DNA from: Luteithermobacter gelatinilyticus | GTDB lineage: Bacteria; Pseudomonadota; Alphaproteobacteria; Sphingomonadales; Emcibacteraceae | Direction: 5' to 3' | Assembly: GCF_005849285.1 (NCBI RefSeq) | Contig: NZ_CP040517.1 | Coordinates: 2,238,501 to 2,302,500 of the forward strand | Length of the DNA stretch: 64,000 bases | In this document: piece by piece, positions 1 to 7,452 of the stretch | How positions within the stretch are numbered: the stretch's first letter is position 1 | How the letters are laid out: each line of letters opens with the position of its first letter | The notes under the pieces: model-generated | What the model was told of the DNA's origin: nothing | The model's database searches: none | What the model saw: only the letters and a program-made list of their open reading frames with translations | Position numbers and translations under genes: made by a program

Positions 1-510
1 TAACGACAGCTGGGTGATGATTTCTTCGGAAATGCCATCACAAAACAGATCCGTTTCCTGATCCCCACTGAGATTGTCAAACGGTAAAACCGCAATGGCC
101 GGCCCCGTAGGTGGTGCAGCAGCGGCAGAAATCAGCGGATCGCGTGCCGGACTGACACCCGCCGGAGCGCGTTTTTCGATTTCCGGGATATAGGTTCCTT
201 TGGGCAGGGAAATGTGGATGGGATCATGCGTGCCCTCTTCCAAATAATAATGCTCCAAAAGCCGGCGCAGGCGGCCCGCCTCCACCCGCACGATGGCGTC
301 GGTTTGCGGATCGAAATCCTCATCCTTGTCAAATACTTCGATCCCCAGCGTATACCCCTTGAGAAGCTCCGCGCGCCCCTTAAGCGTTTCCTCCACCACA
401 TAGGTAAGAAAACGTTTCGGTCGGTTTTTGTTTTCAAAGAGCCGGCTGTTCAGGATACGGTCCAACTGGTCCTTGACCTGCTCAGGCGACAATGGGGAAG
501 CCGCTGACAT
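1..510 (-). CDS. Partial winged-helix/TolB-like regulator (N-terminus only)
   Basis: The gene starts at an ATG at 508-510 and runs off the left edge, so only about 170 N-terminal residues are visible. Residues 10-115 look like the winged-helix-type N-terminal domain found in alphaproteobacterial adenylate-cyclase-like/TPR proteins (motifs FLTYVVEETLKG, DPQTDAIVRVEAGRLRRLL, LPKGTYIP). From about residue 140 the TolB-type domain begins (IAVLPFDNLSGD, then CDGISEEIITQLS). Full-length relatives usually continue into TPR repeats, which would lie outside the window. The domain pair suggests a cytoplasmic signalling or transcription-factor-like protein; its target cannot be read here. Family assignment is by recognised motifs; the function is inferred. 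Confidence 0.75.
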   Translation of the reverse strand, partial: MSAASPLSPEQVKDQLDRILNSRLFENKNRPKRFLTYVVEETLKGRAELLKGYTLGIEVFDKDEDFDPQTDAIVRVEAGRLRRLLEHYYLEEGTHDPIHISLPKGTYIPEIEKRAPAGVSPARDPLISAAAAPPTGPAIAVLPFDNLSGDQETDLFCDGISEEIITQLSL

Positions 511-566
511 ACTTATTTTAATCCCTGCCTTCCGGGTCGTGGATGATCCCCCAAGATTATTACAGC

Positions 567-599
567 TTAACGGTGAAGGCAACACGCCCTCACCGTTAA
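567..599 (-). terminator. Strong hairpin downstream of the thiolase gene
   Basis: Perfect 10-bp arms TTAACGGTGA (567-576) and TCACCGTTAA (590-599), extended inward by further pairs to a loop of about 5 nt. It lies 48 bp past the thiolase stop on that gene's strand. There is no T-tract after it, so intrinsic termination is likely but not certain; it could also be an mRNA-stabilising hairpin. Confidence 0.5.
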
Positions 600-646
600 T
601 ATAACCTATACAAAGGCCTGTGCAAGAAATGGAAGGATGTCACCGC

Positions 647-1855
647 TCAACACAGTTCCACGGCCACGGCTGTGGCCTCGCCCCCGCCAATGCAGAGGCT
701 GGCGATACCGCGCGTTCCCCCATGGGTTTTCAGCGCGGAAATAAGCGTGACAATCAACCGTGCTCCGGTAGCCCCGATGGGATGCCCCAACGCACAGGCT
801 CCGCCATGTACATTCACCCGGTCATGGTCAAGCCCCAAATCCCGCATCGCCGCCATGGCGACCACGGCGAAGGCCTCGTTGATCTCATACAAATCCACAT
901 CCGCATCGTTCCAGCCGACTTTTTCATACAGCTTTTTAATAGACCCGATCGGCGCCGTGGTGAACCAGGCCGGTTCCTGGGCATGGGTGCTGTGACCGCG
1001 GATAATGGCCAACGGCGCAAGCCCCCGTTTTTCCGCTTCGGACCGGCGCATCATGACAAGCGCCGCCGCCCCGTCGGAAATGGAACTGGAATTGGCGGCG
1101 GTCACCGTGCCATCCTTGGCAAAGGCCGGGCGTAGAGTGGGGATTTTTTCAGGATTGGCCTTGCCCGGCTGTTCATCCGTATCTACCACCACGTCCCCCT
1201 TGCGGCTTTTGACCGTGACCGGGCTGATTTCATCCTTGAACCAGCCTTTTTCAATCGCTGTTTTGGCCCGGGTCAGCGAGGTAATCGCGTAATTGTCCTG
1301 ATCCTCGCGGGTAAACTGATAATGACTCGCGCATTGTTCCGCAAAAGTCCCCATCAGGCGGCCGGGTTCGTAGGCGTCTTCCAGCCCGTCAAGAAACATA
1401 TGGTCGTAGACTTTTTCATGGCCGATACGGGCGCCAGCACGCATTTTCGGCAGAATATAGGGGGCATTGGTCATGCTCTCCATACCGCCGGCCACCAGAA
1501 TATCGGCACTGCCTGCCAGCAAATGATCATGGGCCAGCATCACGGCTTCCATCGCGGACCCGCACATTTTATTCACTGTGGTACAAGCGCTCGCATAGGG
1601 CAACCCGGCCCCCACAGCCGCCTGACGCGCCGGCGCCTGGCCCAGGCCCGCCGGCAACACACACCCCATAAGCACTTCGTCAATGTCTTCCGGTTTGACA
1701 CCACTTTGGTCCAGCGCTCCCTTGATGGCCACGCTGCCCAGTTCAGGCGAACGGACGCCGGCAAAATCCCCCTGGAAGCCCCCCATGGGGGTTCGGCTCA
1801 TGCCGACGATGACTACCGGGTCCTTGTCCTGTTGATGTGTCTGTGACTCTGTCAT
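647..1855 (-). CDS. Acetyl-CoA C-acyltransferase (thiolase)
   Basis: 402 residues, the normal length for a thiolase. The nucleophilic cysteine is Cys98 in NKMCGSAME; the C-terminal active-site motifs are present as NEAFA, GHPIGATGAR (His358) and CIGGGEA (Cys388). It catalyses reversible condensation or thiolytic cleavage of acyl-CoA in the cytoplasm, either acetoacetyl-CoA formation or the last step of beta-oxidation; the substrate length cannot be told from sequence. The start is supported by GAGGAAA upstream of ATG at 1855. It is transcribed divergently from a TetR-type regulator across a 174-bp gap holding an inverted repeat, so control by that regulator is likely (inference). Confidence 0.93.
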   Translation of the reverse strand: MTESQTHQQDKDPVVIVGMSRTPMGGFQGDFAGVRSPELGSVAIKGALDQSGVKPEDIDEVLMGCVLPAGLGQAPARQAAVGAGLPYASACTTVNKMCGSAMEAVMLAHDHLLAGSADILVAGGMESMTNAPYILPKMRAGARIGHEKVYDHMFLDGLEDAYEPGRLMGTFAEQCASHYQFTREDQDNYAITSLTRAKTAIEKGWFKDEISPVTVKSRKGDVVVDTDEQPGKANPEKIPTLRPAFAKDGTVTAANSSSISDGAAALVMMRRSEAEKRGLAPLAIIRGHSTHAQEPAWFTTAPIGSIKKLYEKVGWNDADVDLYEINEAFAVVAMAAMRDLGLDHDRVNVHGGACALGHPIGATGARLIVTLISALKTHGGTRGIASLCIGGGEATAVAVELC

Positions 1856-1906
1856 AATGATTTTTCCTCATGGTTTAGCTGGCATTGTTTTCGCCGGAAC
1901 AATATG

Positions 1907-1930
1907 ATACGTTACTGGCTGGTAACATAT
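1907..1930. promoter_or_regulatory. Inverted repeat between thiolase and TetR gene, likely operator
   Basis: Arms ATACGTTAC (1907-1915) and GTAACATAT (1922-1930) match at 8 of 9 positions around a 6-bp centre. The left half-site GATACGTTAC recurs exactly at 1958-1967, 52 bp away, about five helical turns. Position and symmetry fit an operator for the divergently encoded TetR-family protein; no binding evidence is available. Confidence 0.5.
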
Positions 1931-2029
1931 ATTAGGTGATCTGGTCAAACTTGGCAAGATACGTTACATACAGCTACAAAGCATCATGATCGCAAAAACG
2001 AAATAAAAACAAGGCAGTCGGTACACTAT

Positions 2030-2629
2030 ATGAAACGGGAAGAAAAACGCCAGCAAAAGCTGGATGCCATATTACGCCATGCCGCCAAGGCCTTCATGGA
2101 AAATGGCTATTACAAGACGTCGCTGGATGACATTGCCAAAATGCAGAAGGTGACAAAACCGACGCTGTATTATTATATCAAGAACAAGGAAGACATTCTT
2201 GTTAAATGTGAAAATGTCGCGAGCGAACGCATTAACGGCCTCTTGGACGAGGTGGAAGCACGCGGCGGCACCGGGTTTGAGCAGCTTTATAATTTCGTGC
2301 GCGGTTATATCGAAATCATCACCGATGACATTATTCGTTGTCACGTGCGTCACCGCGGTCAGCGCGAAGATCCCGCCGCCCGCGAAGCCAGTCTGAAAAT
2401 GCACCGCGGCATCGAGCAACGGGTTCGCGGCATCATCGCCAAAGGGGTTGAAGACGGCTCCATCCGCCAGGACGCCCATCCCACCATCAACGCCATTTTG
2501 CTGTTTGACGCCATTAACGGCATTACAGCCTGGTACCGTGAAGACGGGGCACTGGACATGACTGCGTTGACCGAACAGATCCTGGCCCTGATTACCAAAG
2601 GGATGGAGGGCAATTGTCGGCAAGGATAA
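2030..2629 (+). CDS. TetR/AcrR-family transcriptional regulator
   Basis: 199 residues, typical TetR size. Residues 8-55 form the DNA-binding domain, with the helix-turn-helix around SLDDIAKMQKVTKPTLYYYI; the rest is a helical ligand-binding and dimerisation domain with no readable ligand. It faces the thiolase gene, suggesting it represses a fatty-acyl or related CoA pathway, as FadR- or PsrA-like TetR proteins do (inference from context). The following PilZ gene starts about 80 bp downstream and may be co-transcribed. The Shine-Dalgarno before the ATG is weak. Confidence 0.88.
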   Translation: MKREEKRQQKLDAILRHAAKAFMENGYYKTSLDDIAKMQKVTKPTLYYYIKNKEDILVKCENVASERINGLLDEVEARGGTGFEQLYNFVRGYIEIITDDIIRCHVRHRGQREDPAAREASLKMHRGIEQRVRGIIAKGVEDGSIRQDAHPTINAILLFDAINGITAWYREDGALDMTALTEQILALITKGMEGNCRQG

Positions 2630-2711
2630 AATCCTTTTTGCCTTGATCCGGAAAATCCGATATTATCCACTCCTCGGTTGCAACCAGGAAAAAAATGTAG
2701 AGAGAGCACCC

Positions 2712-3026
2712 ATGGATCAAAGCCATTTTCCGGAAAAAAAACGTGCAGATTCTCGCCTGGACGTATTCTGGGCGGCGGAAATGACCCTGGAGGGGAAAAG
2801 ATATCCCTGCCAGTTGAGTAATGTATCAACGGCAGGGGCGCTTTTGAAAAGCGAAGAAAACCTGGCCCTGAAACAGGAACTGATCCTGCATATACCAGAC
2901 TTCGGCGAAGCCGGCGGTATCGTTGTCTGGCGAAACGCGCCTCTTTACGGTCTGAAGCTGCTGATCGGGGATAATCTGAAACTGAAGGAATATGCCGACG
3001 AAGTTGGCCTTGACAACCATCGCTGA
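2712..3026 (+). CDS. PilZ-domain protein, probable c-di-GMP receptor
   Basis: A single-domain protein of about 104 residues if started at ATG 2712, which gives a compact PilZ fold; an upstream in-frame ATG at 2643 would add an unrelated basic extension. PilZ signatures are visible: the RxxxR motif (RADSR, residues 11-15) and the later (D/N)xSxxG-type motif (NVSTAGA), followed by beta-strand-rich sequence. These are the residues that bind c-di-GMP in the family. Stand-alone PilZ proteins act as adaptors in motility, biofilm or polysaccharide export. The partner is unknown. Confidence 0.75.
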   Translation: MDQSHFPEKKRADSRLDVFWAAEMTLEGKRYPCQLSNVSTAGALLKSEENLALKQELILHIPDFGEAGGIVVWRNAPLYGLKLLIGDNLKLKEYADEVGLDNHR

Positions 3027-3409
3027 AGATCCAATACCCCCGTCTTTCAAACGAAAAGCCAAACAATACCGGACCTGAAGCCCGGTATATGAACCATATC
3101 AAAGTGAATTGTGACGAGATGGAATTGTCATTGCCAGACGCGATAGCGGCGAAGCAATCCAGTGGACCGGAGAAATGGATCACCACGCCCGCTGACACGG
3201 GTTCGTGATGACGTTTCCCCCTGCGCCGTCATTGCCGCTTTTCCTACGTCATTGCCGCGTAGGCGGCACCCCAGCCCCTCGCCAACAATGCGGTCTGCAA
3301 GCTCTGGGCTCCCGCCTGCGCGGGAGCGACGGAAGGGGGGCTTCCAGGGGGGTCGATGACGGCCTAGCTTTTAACGTCATTGCGGGCGGAAGAGACGCAC
3401 CAAAACGAC
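3027..3409. repeat. Intergenic mosaic of dispersed hairpin repeats (copy 1)
   Basis: No gene is seen. The stretch holds REP/BIME-like modules: an ATTG...CAATCCAG hairpin at about 3127-3163, CGTCATTGCCGC-type modules at about 3228-3275, and a GCTCCCGC CTGC GCGGGAGC hairpin. The 34-bp segment 3302-3335 recurs identically at 21099-21132, with related flanks in the same order. It lies between the convergent PilZ and nucleotidyltransferase genes and may also end transcription. Confidence 0.7.
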
Positions 3410-4126
3410 CTACAGCTTGCCTTCGTTGACCAGCACAACAGCCTTACCGAAAGCCATCGGGTCATCCACGTCAAGCCACAGACGGCCTTCGATGTCGAAG
3501 GTGCGCGCCCGCCCCTGATGACCCAGAACATTCATGGCCCCGGAAATGCTTTCATCCCCTTCCCTGGCGCTTTGTTCAAGGGCCTCGAACATGGCCGGCG
3601 TGCAATAAAAGATGCCCGTATCAAACGCATTATAGTCCCGGATCACCTTGCCAATCTGTTCGATGCCGCGGGGTGTGCATTTGACCCGCGTCACATCCTC
3701 CAGATCAATGAGCGGATTATGAATATTATAATCCACACACAGGGTCACCGTGTCCGGCTCATGTTCCGTCGCCGCAAGCGCGCGCAGGATTTCCGGATCA
3801 AAGAGATGATCACACATGGTGAGGATAAAATCCCCCTCAATCACATCCTTTGCCGCATAGACGGACAGGCCGTTGGGGCGTTGCCACTCTTCATTAATGA
3901 TGTGGGTAATCTTGAGATTGTCACGTTCAGCCAGCCGGTCGAGGAAGGCGCGCACCTTGGTCCCACGATACCCTGTTACAACATAGATATCGTCAACGCC
4001 TCCCTTGACGGCATTGGTAATAACCCGTTCAATAAGGGGAGTGCCCAGCAACTCGATGAGCGGCTTGCTCTCCCCCTTTTCACGAAGTCGGCTGCCCTGA
4101 CCGGCAGCAACGATCAGCAGTTTCAC
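3410..4126 (-). CDS. Nucleotidyltransferase, probable inositol-1-phosphate cytidylyltransferase
   Basis: 238 residues, GTG start overlapping the stop of the preceding synthase gene (GTGA-type overlap at 4123-4126), so translation is coupled. The N-terminus has the nucleotidyltransferase signature AAGQGSRLRE followed by KPL, and later DH and D residues at metal-binding positions (TMCDHLFDP, WLDVDDP). The sequence resembles the cytidylyltransferase half of archaeal and bacterial bifunctional IPCT-DIPPS enzymes, which make CDP-inositol. Pairing with inositol-phosphate synthase supports that substrate. The membrane CDP-alcohol transferase that would use the product is not adjacent. A sugar- or choline-phosphate substrate remains possible. 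Confidence 0.68.
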   Translation of the reverse strand: MKLLIVAAGQGSRLREKGESKPLIELLGTPLIERVITNAVKGGVDDIYVVTGYRGTKVRAFLDRLAERDNLKITHIINEEWQRPNGLSVYAAKDVIEGDFILTMCDHLFDPEILRALAATEHEPDTVTLCVDYNIHNPLIDLEDVTRVKCTPRGIEQIGKVIRDYNAFDTGIFYCTPAMFEALEQSAREGDESISGAMNVLGHQGRARTFDIEGRLWLDVDDPMAFGKAVVLVNEGKL

Positions 4127-5244
4127 TCGGCCGCACTCGCCATAACCCGGTCCGCGATGAACTTTTCGGTCATTTCATAAGCCTGATCATCGGTATACTG
4201 AACCGGCGGATGTTTACAGAAATAGGCGGATGGCGCTTCCAGGATGCCACCTTCCCCACGATCCAGCGCCAGCTTACAGCAGCGAATCATGTCGATGGCC
4301 ACGCCGGCGGAGTTGGGGCTGTCCTCAACAGAAAGTCTCAGTTCCAGATTCATGGGCACACCCCCGAACAGGTCGCCTTCCATACGCAGGAAGCAGACTT
4401 TGTTGTCATTCTGCCAGGGGATATAATCGCTCGGCCCCACATGAATGTTTTCATCCGCCAGCCGCGCCCCGGCCACAGCCTGGACCGCTTCGGTCTTGCT
4501 TTCCTTCTTGGACGCCAGGCGGGACTGGTTTTTCATGTTTAGAAAGTCGGTGTTCCCGCCAGTATTCAGCTGATAGGTCCGCTCCAGGATCACCCCGCGC
4601 TTGGCAAACAGGTCGGTCAGCGTCCGGTGTGTGATCGTGGCGCCCAGCTGCGCCTTGATGTCATCACCGATAATCGGCAGGTTCTTTGCCTTGAATTTCT
4701 CGGCCCACTCCGGATTGGAAGCGATAAAAACCGGCATGTTGTTGATAAAACCAACACCAGCTTCCAGCGCACATTCGGCATAGAATTTCGCGGCTTCCTC
4801 GGACCCTACCGGCATATAGTTGAGCAGAATTTCAGCACCGCTGTCTTTCAGTTCCTGTACGATGCTTTCTTTGGTGCCTTCGGGCACATCGGCAATCACA
4901 AAAGTCCGGTCTTCATCATAATTGGCCATATGTTCGGACACACCGTCCAGAATTTTGCCCATTTTGACGGTGGTGCCACTTTTCGGCAGGTCGCCGCAGA
5001 ACACCGTTGTACAATTGGGTTTGGCGAAGATGGCGTCATTGACGTCCTGCCCCACTTTGCGTTTGTCCACGTCAAAAGCGGCAACAACCTCAATATCGCA
5101 GGGACGGAATCCGCCCACTTCCCAATGCATCAAACCCGGAACCTTGCCATCGGACACCCGTTCTGGGGTATAATAATAAATGCCCTGAATCAGGGAACTC
5201 GCACAGTTACCAATACCCGCAATGGCAATTTTGATTTTAGACAT
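4123..5244 (-). CDS. Inositol-3-phosphate synthase (myo-inositol-1-phosphate synthase)
   Basis: Converts glucose 6-phosphate to inositol phosphate using NAD in the cytoplasm. 373 residues from ATG 5244, preceded by AAGG at good spacing; a GTG three codons upstream is possible. The Rossmann motif GIGNCASSLIQG is at the N-terminus, and family motifs GDDIKAQLGATI and LELRLSVEDSPNSAGVAIDMIR are recognisable in the C-terminal half. The length matches bacterial and archaeal enzymes rather than the longer eukaryotic form. It overlaps the nucleotidyltransferase gene, giving a two-gene inositol-phosphate operon. Two AACTGTTACA repeats lie in its probable promoter. Confidence 0.9.
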   Translation of the reverse strand: MSKIKIAIAGIGNCASSLIQGIYYYTPERVSDGKVPGLMHWEVGGFRPCDIEVVAAFDVDKRKVGQDVNDAIFAKPNCTTVFCGDLPKSGTTVKMGKILDGVSEHMANYDEDRTFVIADVPEGTKESIVQELKDSGAEILLNYMPVGSEEAAKFYAECALEAGVGFINNMPVFIASNPEWAEKFKAKNLPIIGDDIKAQLGATITHRTLTDLFAKRGVILERTYQLNTGGNTDFLNMKNQSRLASKKESKTEAVQAVAGARLADENIHVGPSDYIPWQNDNKVCFLRMEGDLFGGVPMNLELRLSVEDSPNSAGVAIDMIRCCKLALDRGEGGILEAPSAYFCKHPPVQYTDDQAYEMTEKFIADRVMASAAE

Positions 5245-5696
5245 TTTTGTCACCTTATCTTTATGTAATTCTTTCTGATGTTCGTCTTACCGGATGAGTG
5301 AGGAAGAAAAGCGCCTCTGAATCCAAGTAGATAGGCAATCATCAATTTGCCACGGTTATATCACACAACTGTTACACAACAACAATATAACTGTTACATT
5401 TCGCGGCAAAAATGACTGCCTCCTTGTTTCTTTAAGTTATCTTTTCAGATAATGGCATGAATACGGCAAATCAATGGCTTACGCCCGTCTGTAACCGTTA
5501 CATGAGCTGCGATGTGCGGCATTTTACAACGCTATGCATATAAAACAGGCCCCCTGCCCCACTTTCCACAAAATTCTGCCCCAAACTTACCGCCATAAAT
5601 ATACGGGCTTCATAAATATACGGGCTTGGAGCCCCGGAGGTTTTAAGTTATACGAATAAACTAGACCCTTTAAATCTAGAACACTGGAGCTTTGGA
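5245..5696. promoter_or_regulatory. Divergent intergenic region with repeats and palindrome
   Basis: No gene seen. Direct repeats AACTGTTACA at 5367-5376 and 5389-5398 (22-bp period, about two helical turns) sit upstream of the inositol synthase gene and may be regulator sites. A perfect 13-bp palindrome TGTAACCGTTACA lies at 5490-5502. Two perfect 17-bp tandem copies of CATAAATATACGGGCTT fill 5594-5627, shortly before the FKBP gene. Confidence 0.5.
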
Positions 5697-6221
5697 ATGC
5701 TGAAACAGCTTACCCTTTTCCCTTCCCGACGCGGTAAAATTCTACTGGCGTTTTTGCTGGGAACATTTCTCGTAGCGTGTTCGGATCAGGACAAAACAGC
5801 TGAAAACAGTGATTCCACGGACCAAAACAAGGAAGAAAACGTGAGTGAAAACAAAAGTTTCCTGGAACTGAACAAAGACAAACCCGGCGTCATCGTAACC
5901 GAGTCCGGCCTGCAATATATTGTGCTTCTGGAAGGCACAGGCAAAAAACCCAAAGCCACCGATACCGTAACCGTCAATTATGAAGGCACACTGACCGACG
6001 GCACCAAATTCGACAGTTCCTATGATCGCGGTGCTCCGCTCAGCTTCCCGCTGAACCGAGTGATTCCCGGATGGACTGAAGGTTTGCAATTGATGAGAGA
6101 GGGGGCAAAATACAAATTCTTCATCCCCTCCGATCTGGCCTATGGCCCCCACGGGGCGGGAAATGTCATTGGTCCCAATGAAGACCTGATCTTCACGGTG
6201 GAACTGATCCGCGTAAATTAA
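5697..6221 (+). CDS. FKBP-type peptidyl-prolyl isomerase lipoprotein
   Basis: 174 residues. A signal sequence ends in the lipobox LVAC, so Cys28 would be lipidated and the protein anchored to a membrane on the periplasmic side. A hydrophilic Asp/Glu/Asn-rich linker (about 30-60) is followed by an FKBP domain (about 65-174) with VTVNYEGTLTDGTKFDSS, VIPGWTEGLQLM and IPSDLAYG, the canonical active-site strands. It accelerates cis-trans proline isomerisation during folding of exported proteins. A GGAG Shine-Dalgarno precedes the ATG. The next gene (DUF423) starts 37 bp later and may be co-transcribed. Confidence 0.9.
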   Translation: MLKQLTLFPSRRGKILLAFLLGTFLVACSDQDKTAENSDSTDQNKEENVSENKSFLELNKDKPGVIVTESGLQYIVLLEGTGKKPKATDTVTVNYEGTLTDGTKFDSSYDRGAPLSFPLNRVIPGWTEGLQLMREGAKYKFFIPSDLAYGPHGAGNVIGPNEDLIFTVELIRVN

Positions 6222-6258
6222 GTTTAAATTCACTCTCACATTCCCTGGGGAGGGATGA

Positions 6259-6690
6259 ATGACGTTCTGGCGGTTTCTTTTGATTATCACCGCAACGAGC
6301 GGCTTTCTTGCCGTATTGCTGGGTGCCGCCGGAAGTCATGCCCTGACCCCCCTCATGCAGACAGAAAAAGGACCGTCCCGTTTTGATATGGCAAGCCAGT
6401 ATCATATGTGGCACACGCTTGCCCTTCTCGGCTGCTGCACCATGGGATTAGGGCGGGAGCGGCTGGCCTCCCCGACGAGCCCGCCGAGCAAAACCCGGCC
6501 TTTTCCCTTTGATCTTCTGAAGCTCGCAGCCCTGATGTTCCTGCTGGGCATCATGCTGTTTAGCGGCAATCTTTATCTTCACGCCTTTCAGGAACCTTAT
6601 GCATTAAGCATTCTGATTCCTGTGGGGGGTATTTTCCTGATGGCAGGCTGGCTGATGCTGGCGCTCAGCGTGATTTGCCTGGAAAAATAA
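6259..6690 (+). CDS. DUF423 family small membrane protein
   Basis: 143 residues with about four hydrophobic segments. The family pattern is visible: an N-terminal helix with GAAGSHAL, then a SQYHMWHTLALL helix, then LFSGNLYLHA and IPVGGIFLMAGWLML near the C-terminus. A charged Pro/Arg-rich loop of about 25 residues follows the second helix. DUF423 proteins are inner-membrane proteins of unknown function, widespread in bacteria. A Shine-Dalgarno-like GGGGAGG is just upstream of the ATG. Confidence 0.85.
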   Translation: MTFWRFLLIITATSGFLAVLLGAAGSHALTPLMQTEKGPSRFDMASQYHMWHTLALLGCCTMGLGRERLASPTSPPSKTRPFPFDLLKLAALMFLLGIMLFSGNLYLHAFQEPYALSILIPVGGIFLMAGWLMLALSVICLEK

Positions 6691-6712
6691 AGAAACGGGA
6701 AAAGGAAAAGGT

Positions 6713-6791
6713 TTAAGCGGCCCCGGGGGTGCAACATGCACAAGATGTGGGGGAGGGGATTTTGCTACATATTAATCCCGGGACCGCTTAA
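6713..6791. repeat. 79-bp element bounded by 15-bp inverted repeats
   Basis: TTAAGCGGCCCCGGG (6713-6727) pairs with CCCGGGACCGCTTAA (6777-6791) with one mismatch. Inside are a small GTGCA ACA TGCAC hairpin (about 6729-6741) and an ATGT...ACAT pairing, giving a possible three-way junction. It lies between the ends of the convergent DUF423 and lipoprotein genes, so it may be a bidirectional terminator or a small non-coding or MITE-like element. No poly-T tract follows the arms. Confidence 0.45.
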
Positions 6792-6873
6792 CTCGAAAAA
6801 CTCCTGAACTCGTTCTGTAACTCCTTGACAAAAACTTTTGGCATCCGTTGCAAAATTTGCCTTACCGTCCTGT

Positions 6874-7347
6874 TTAAACGATTTCCCAGCTTCCGTCCGG
6901 CTGGCGGCAGGCTTTCCCATAGGCCTGTTCGGTCCTGCCGCCGATGGTGACAGTCTGCTGGTACTCCCGGCAATACCGGCCATCTTCATTCTGATACGCC
7001 GGCTGGGGCACAAATGTGCCGGAATTTCCCGTATCCGGATTGTGCCAGGTTACCGTCTCGCCGGAAGGAAACCTTTCCAGAGCGACCTGCCGGCTTTGTG
7101 CCATTTTGATCCGGTCCGCCTCATCAAGAGACTTGCCGATATTATTGCCAATGGCAGCCCCAGCGATGGCGCCGGCCGCAATGGCGAACCCTTTCCCCGG
7201 CCCGTCGCTGTCTCCGGCAATGGCGTTGCCGATGGCCGCGCCACTGATGGCCCCAAGAACGGTGCCAAACCCCTGCTTGGAGCCGGTTTCACATCCAGCC
7301 AGCCCCAGGGTCGAAGCCAAAACCGCGATGACGGCAACTTTTTTCAT
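6874..7347 (-). CDS. Glycine-zipper outer-membrane lipoprotein (17-kDa antigen-like)
   Basis: 157 residues. The signal sequence ends in the lipobox LAGC (Cys19). Residues 25-75 are a glycine-zipper region (GAISGAAIGNAIAG, AAGAIAGAAIGNNIG), which can form two membrane-associated helices. The C-terminal part (about 80-157) has the ERFPSGETVTWHNPDTGNSG and REYQQTV patterns typical of the Rickettsia 17-kDa surface antigen and related RT0821/Lpp0805 family. It probably sits in the outer membrane; its function is unknown. A good GGGAGAG Shine-Dalgarno precedes the ATG. It stands alone, convergent with DUF423. Confidence 0.85.
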   Translation of the reverse strand: MKKVAVIAVLASTLGLAGCETGSKQGFGTVLGAISGAAIGNAIAGDSDGPGKGFAIAAGAIAGAAIGNNIGKSLDEADRIKMAQSRQVALERFPSGETVTWHNPDTGNSGTFVPQPAYQNEDGRYCREYQQTVTIGGRTEQAYGKACRQPDGSWEIV

Positions 7348-7452
7348 TCATCTCTCCCTTGCGGCACGTCTTATTAACGCCTTAGCATCACGTCTTATGC
7401 GTTTAAGGTAGTCCATATAAACTGAACCGTGCATGAACAATAAATTCAGGTT

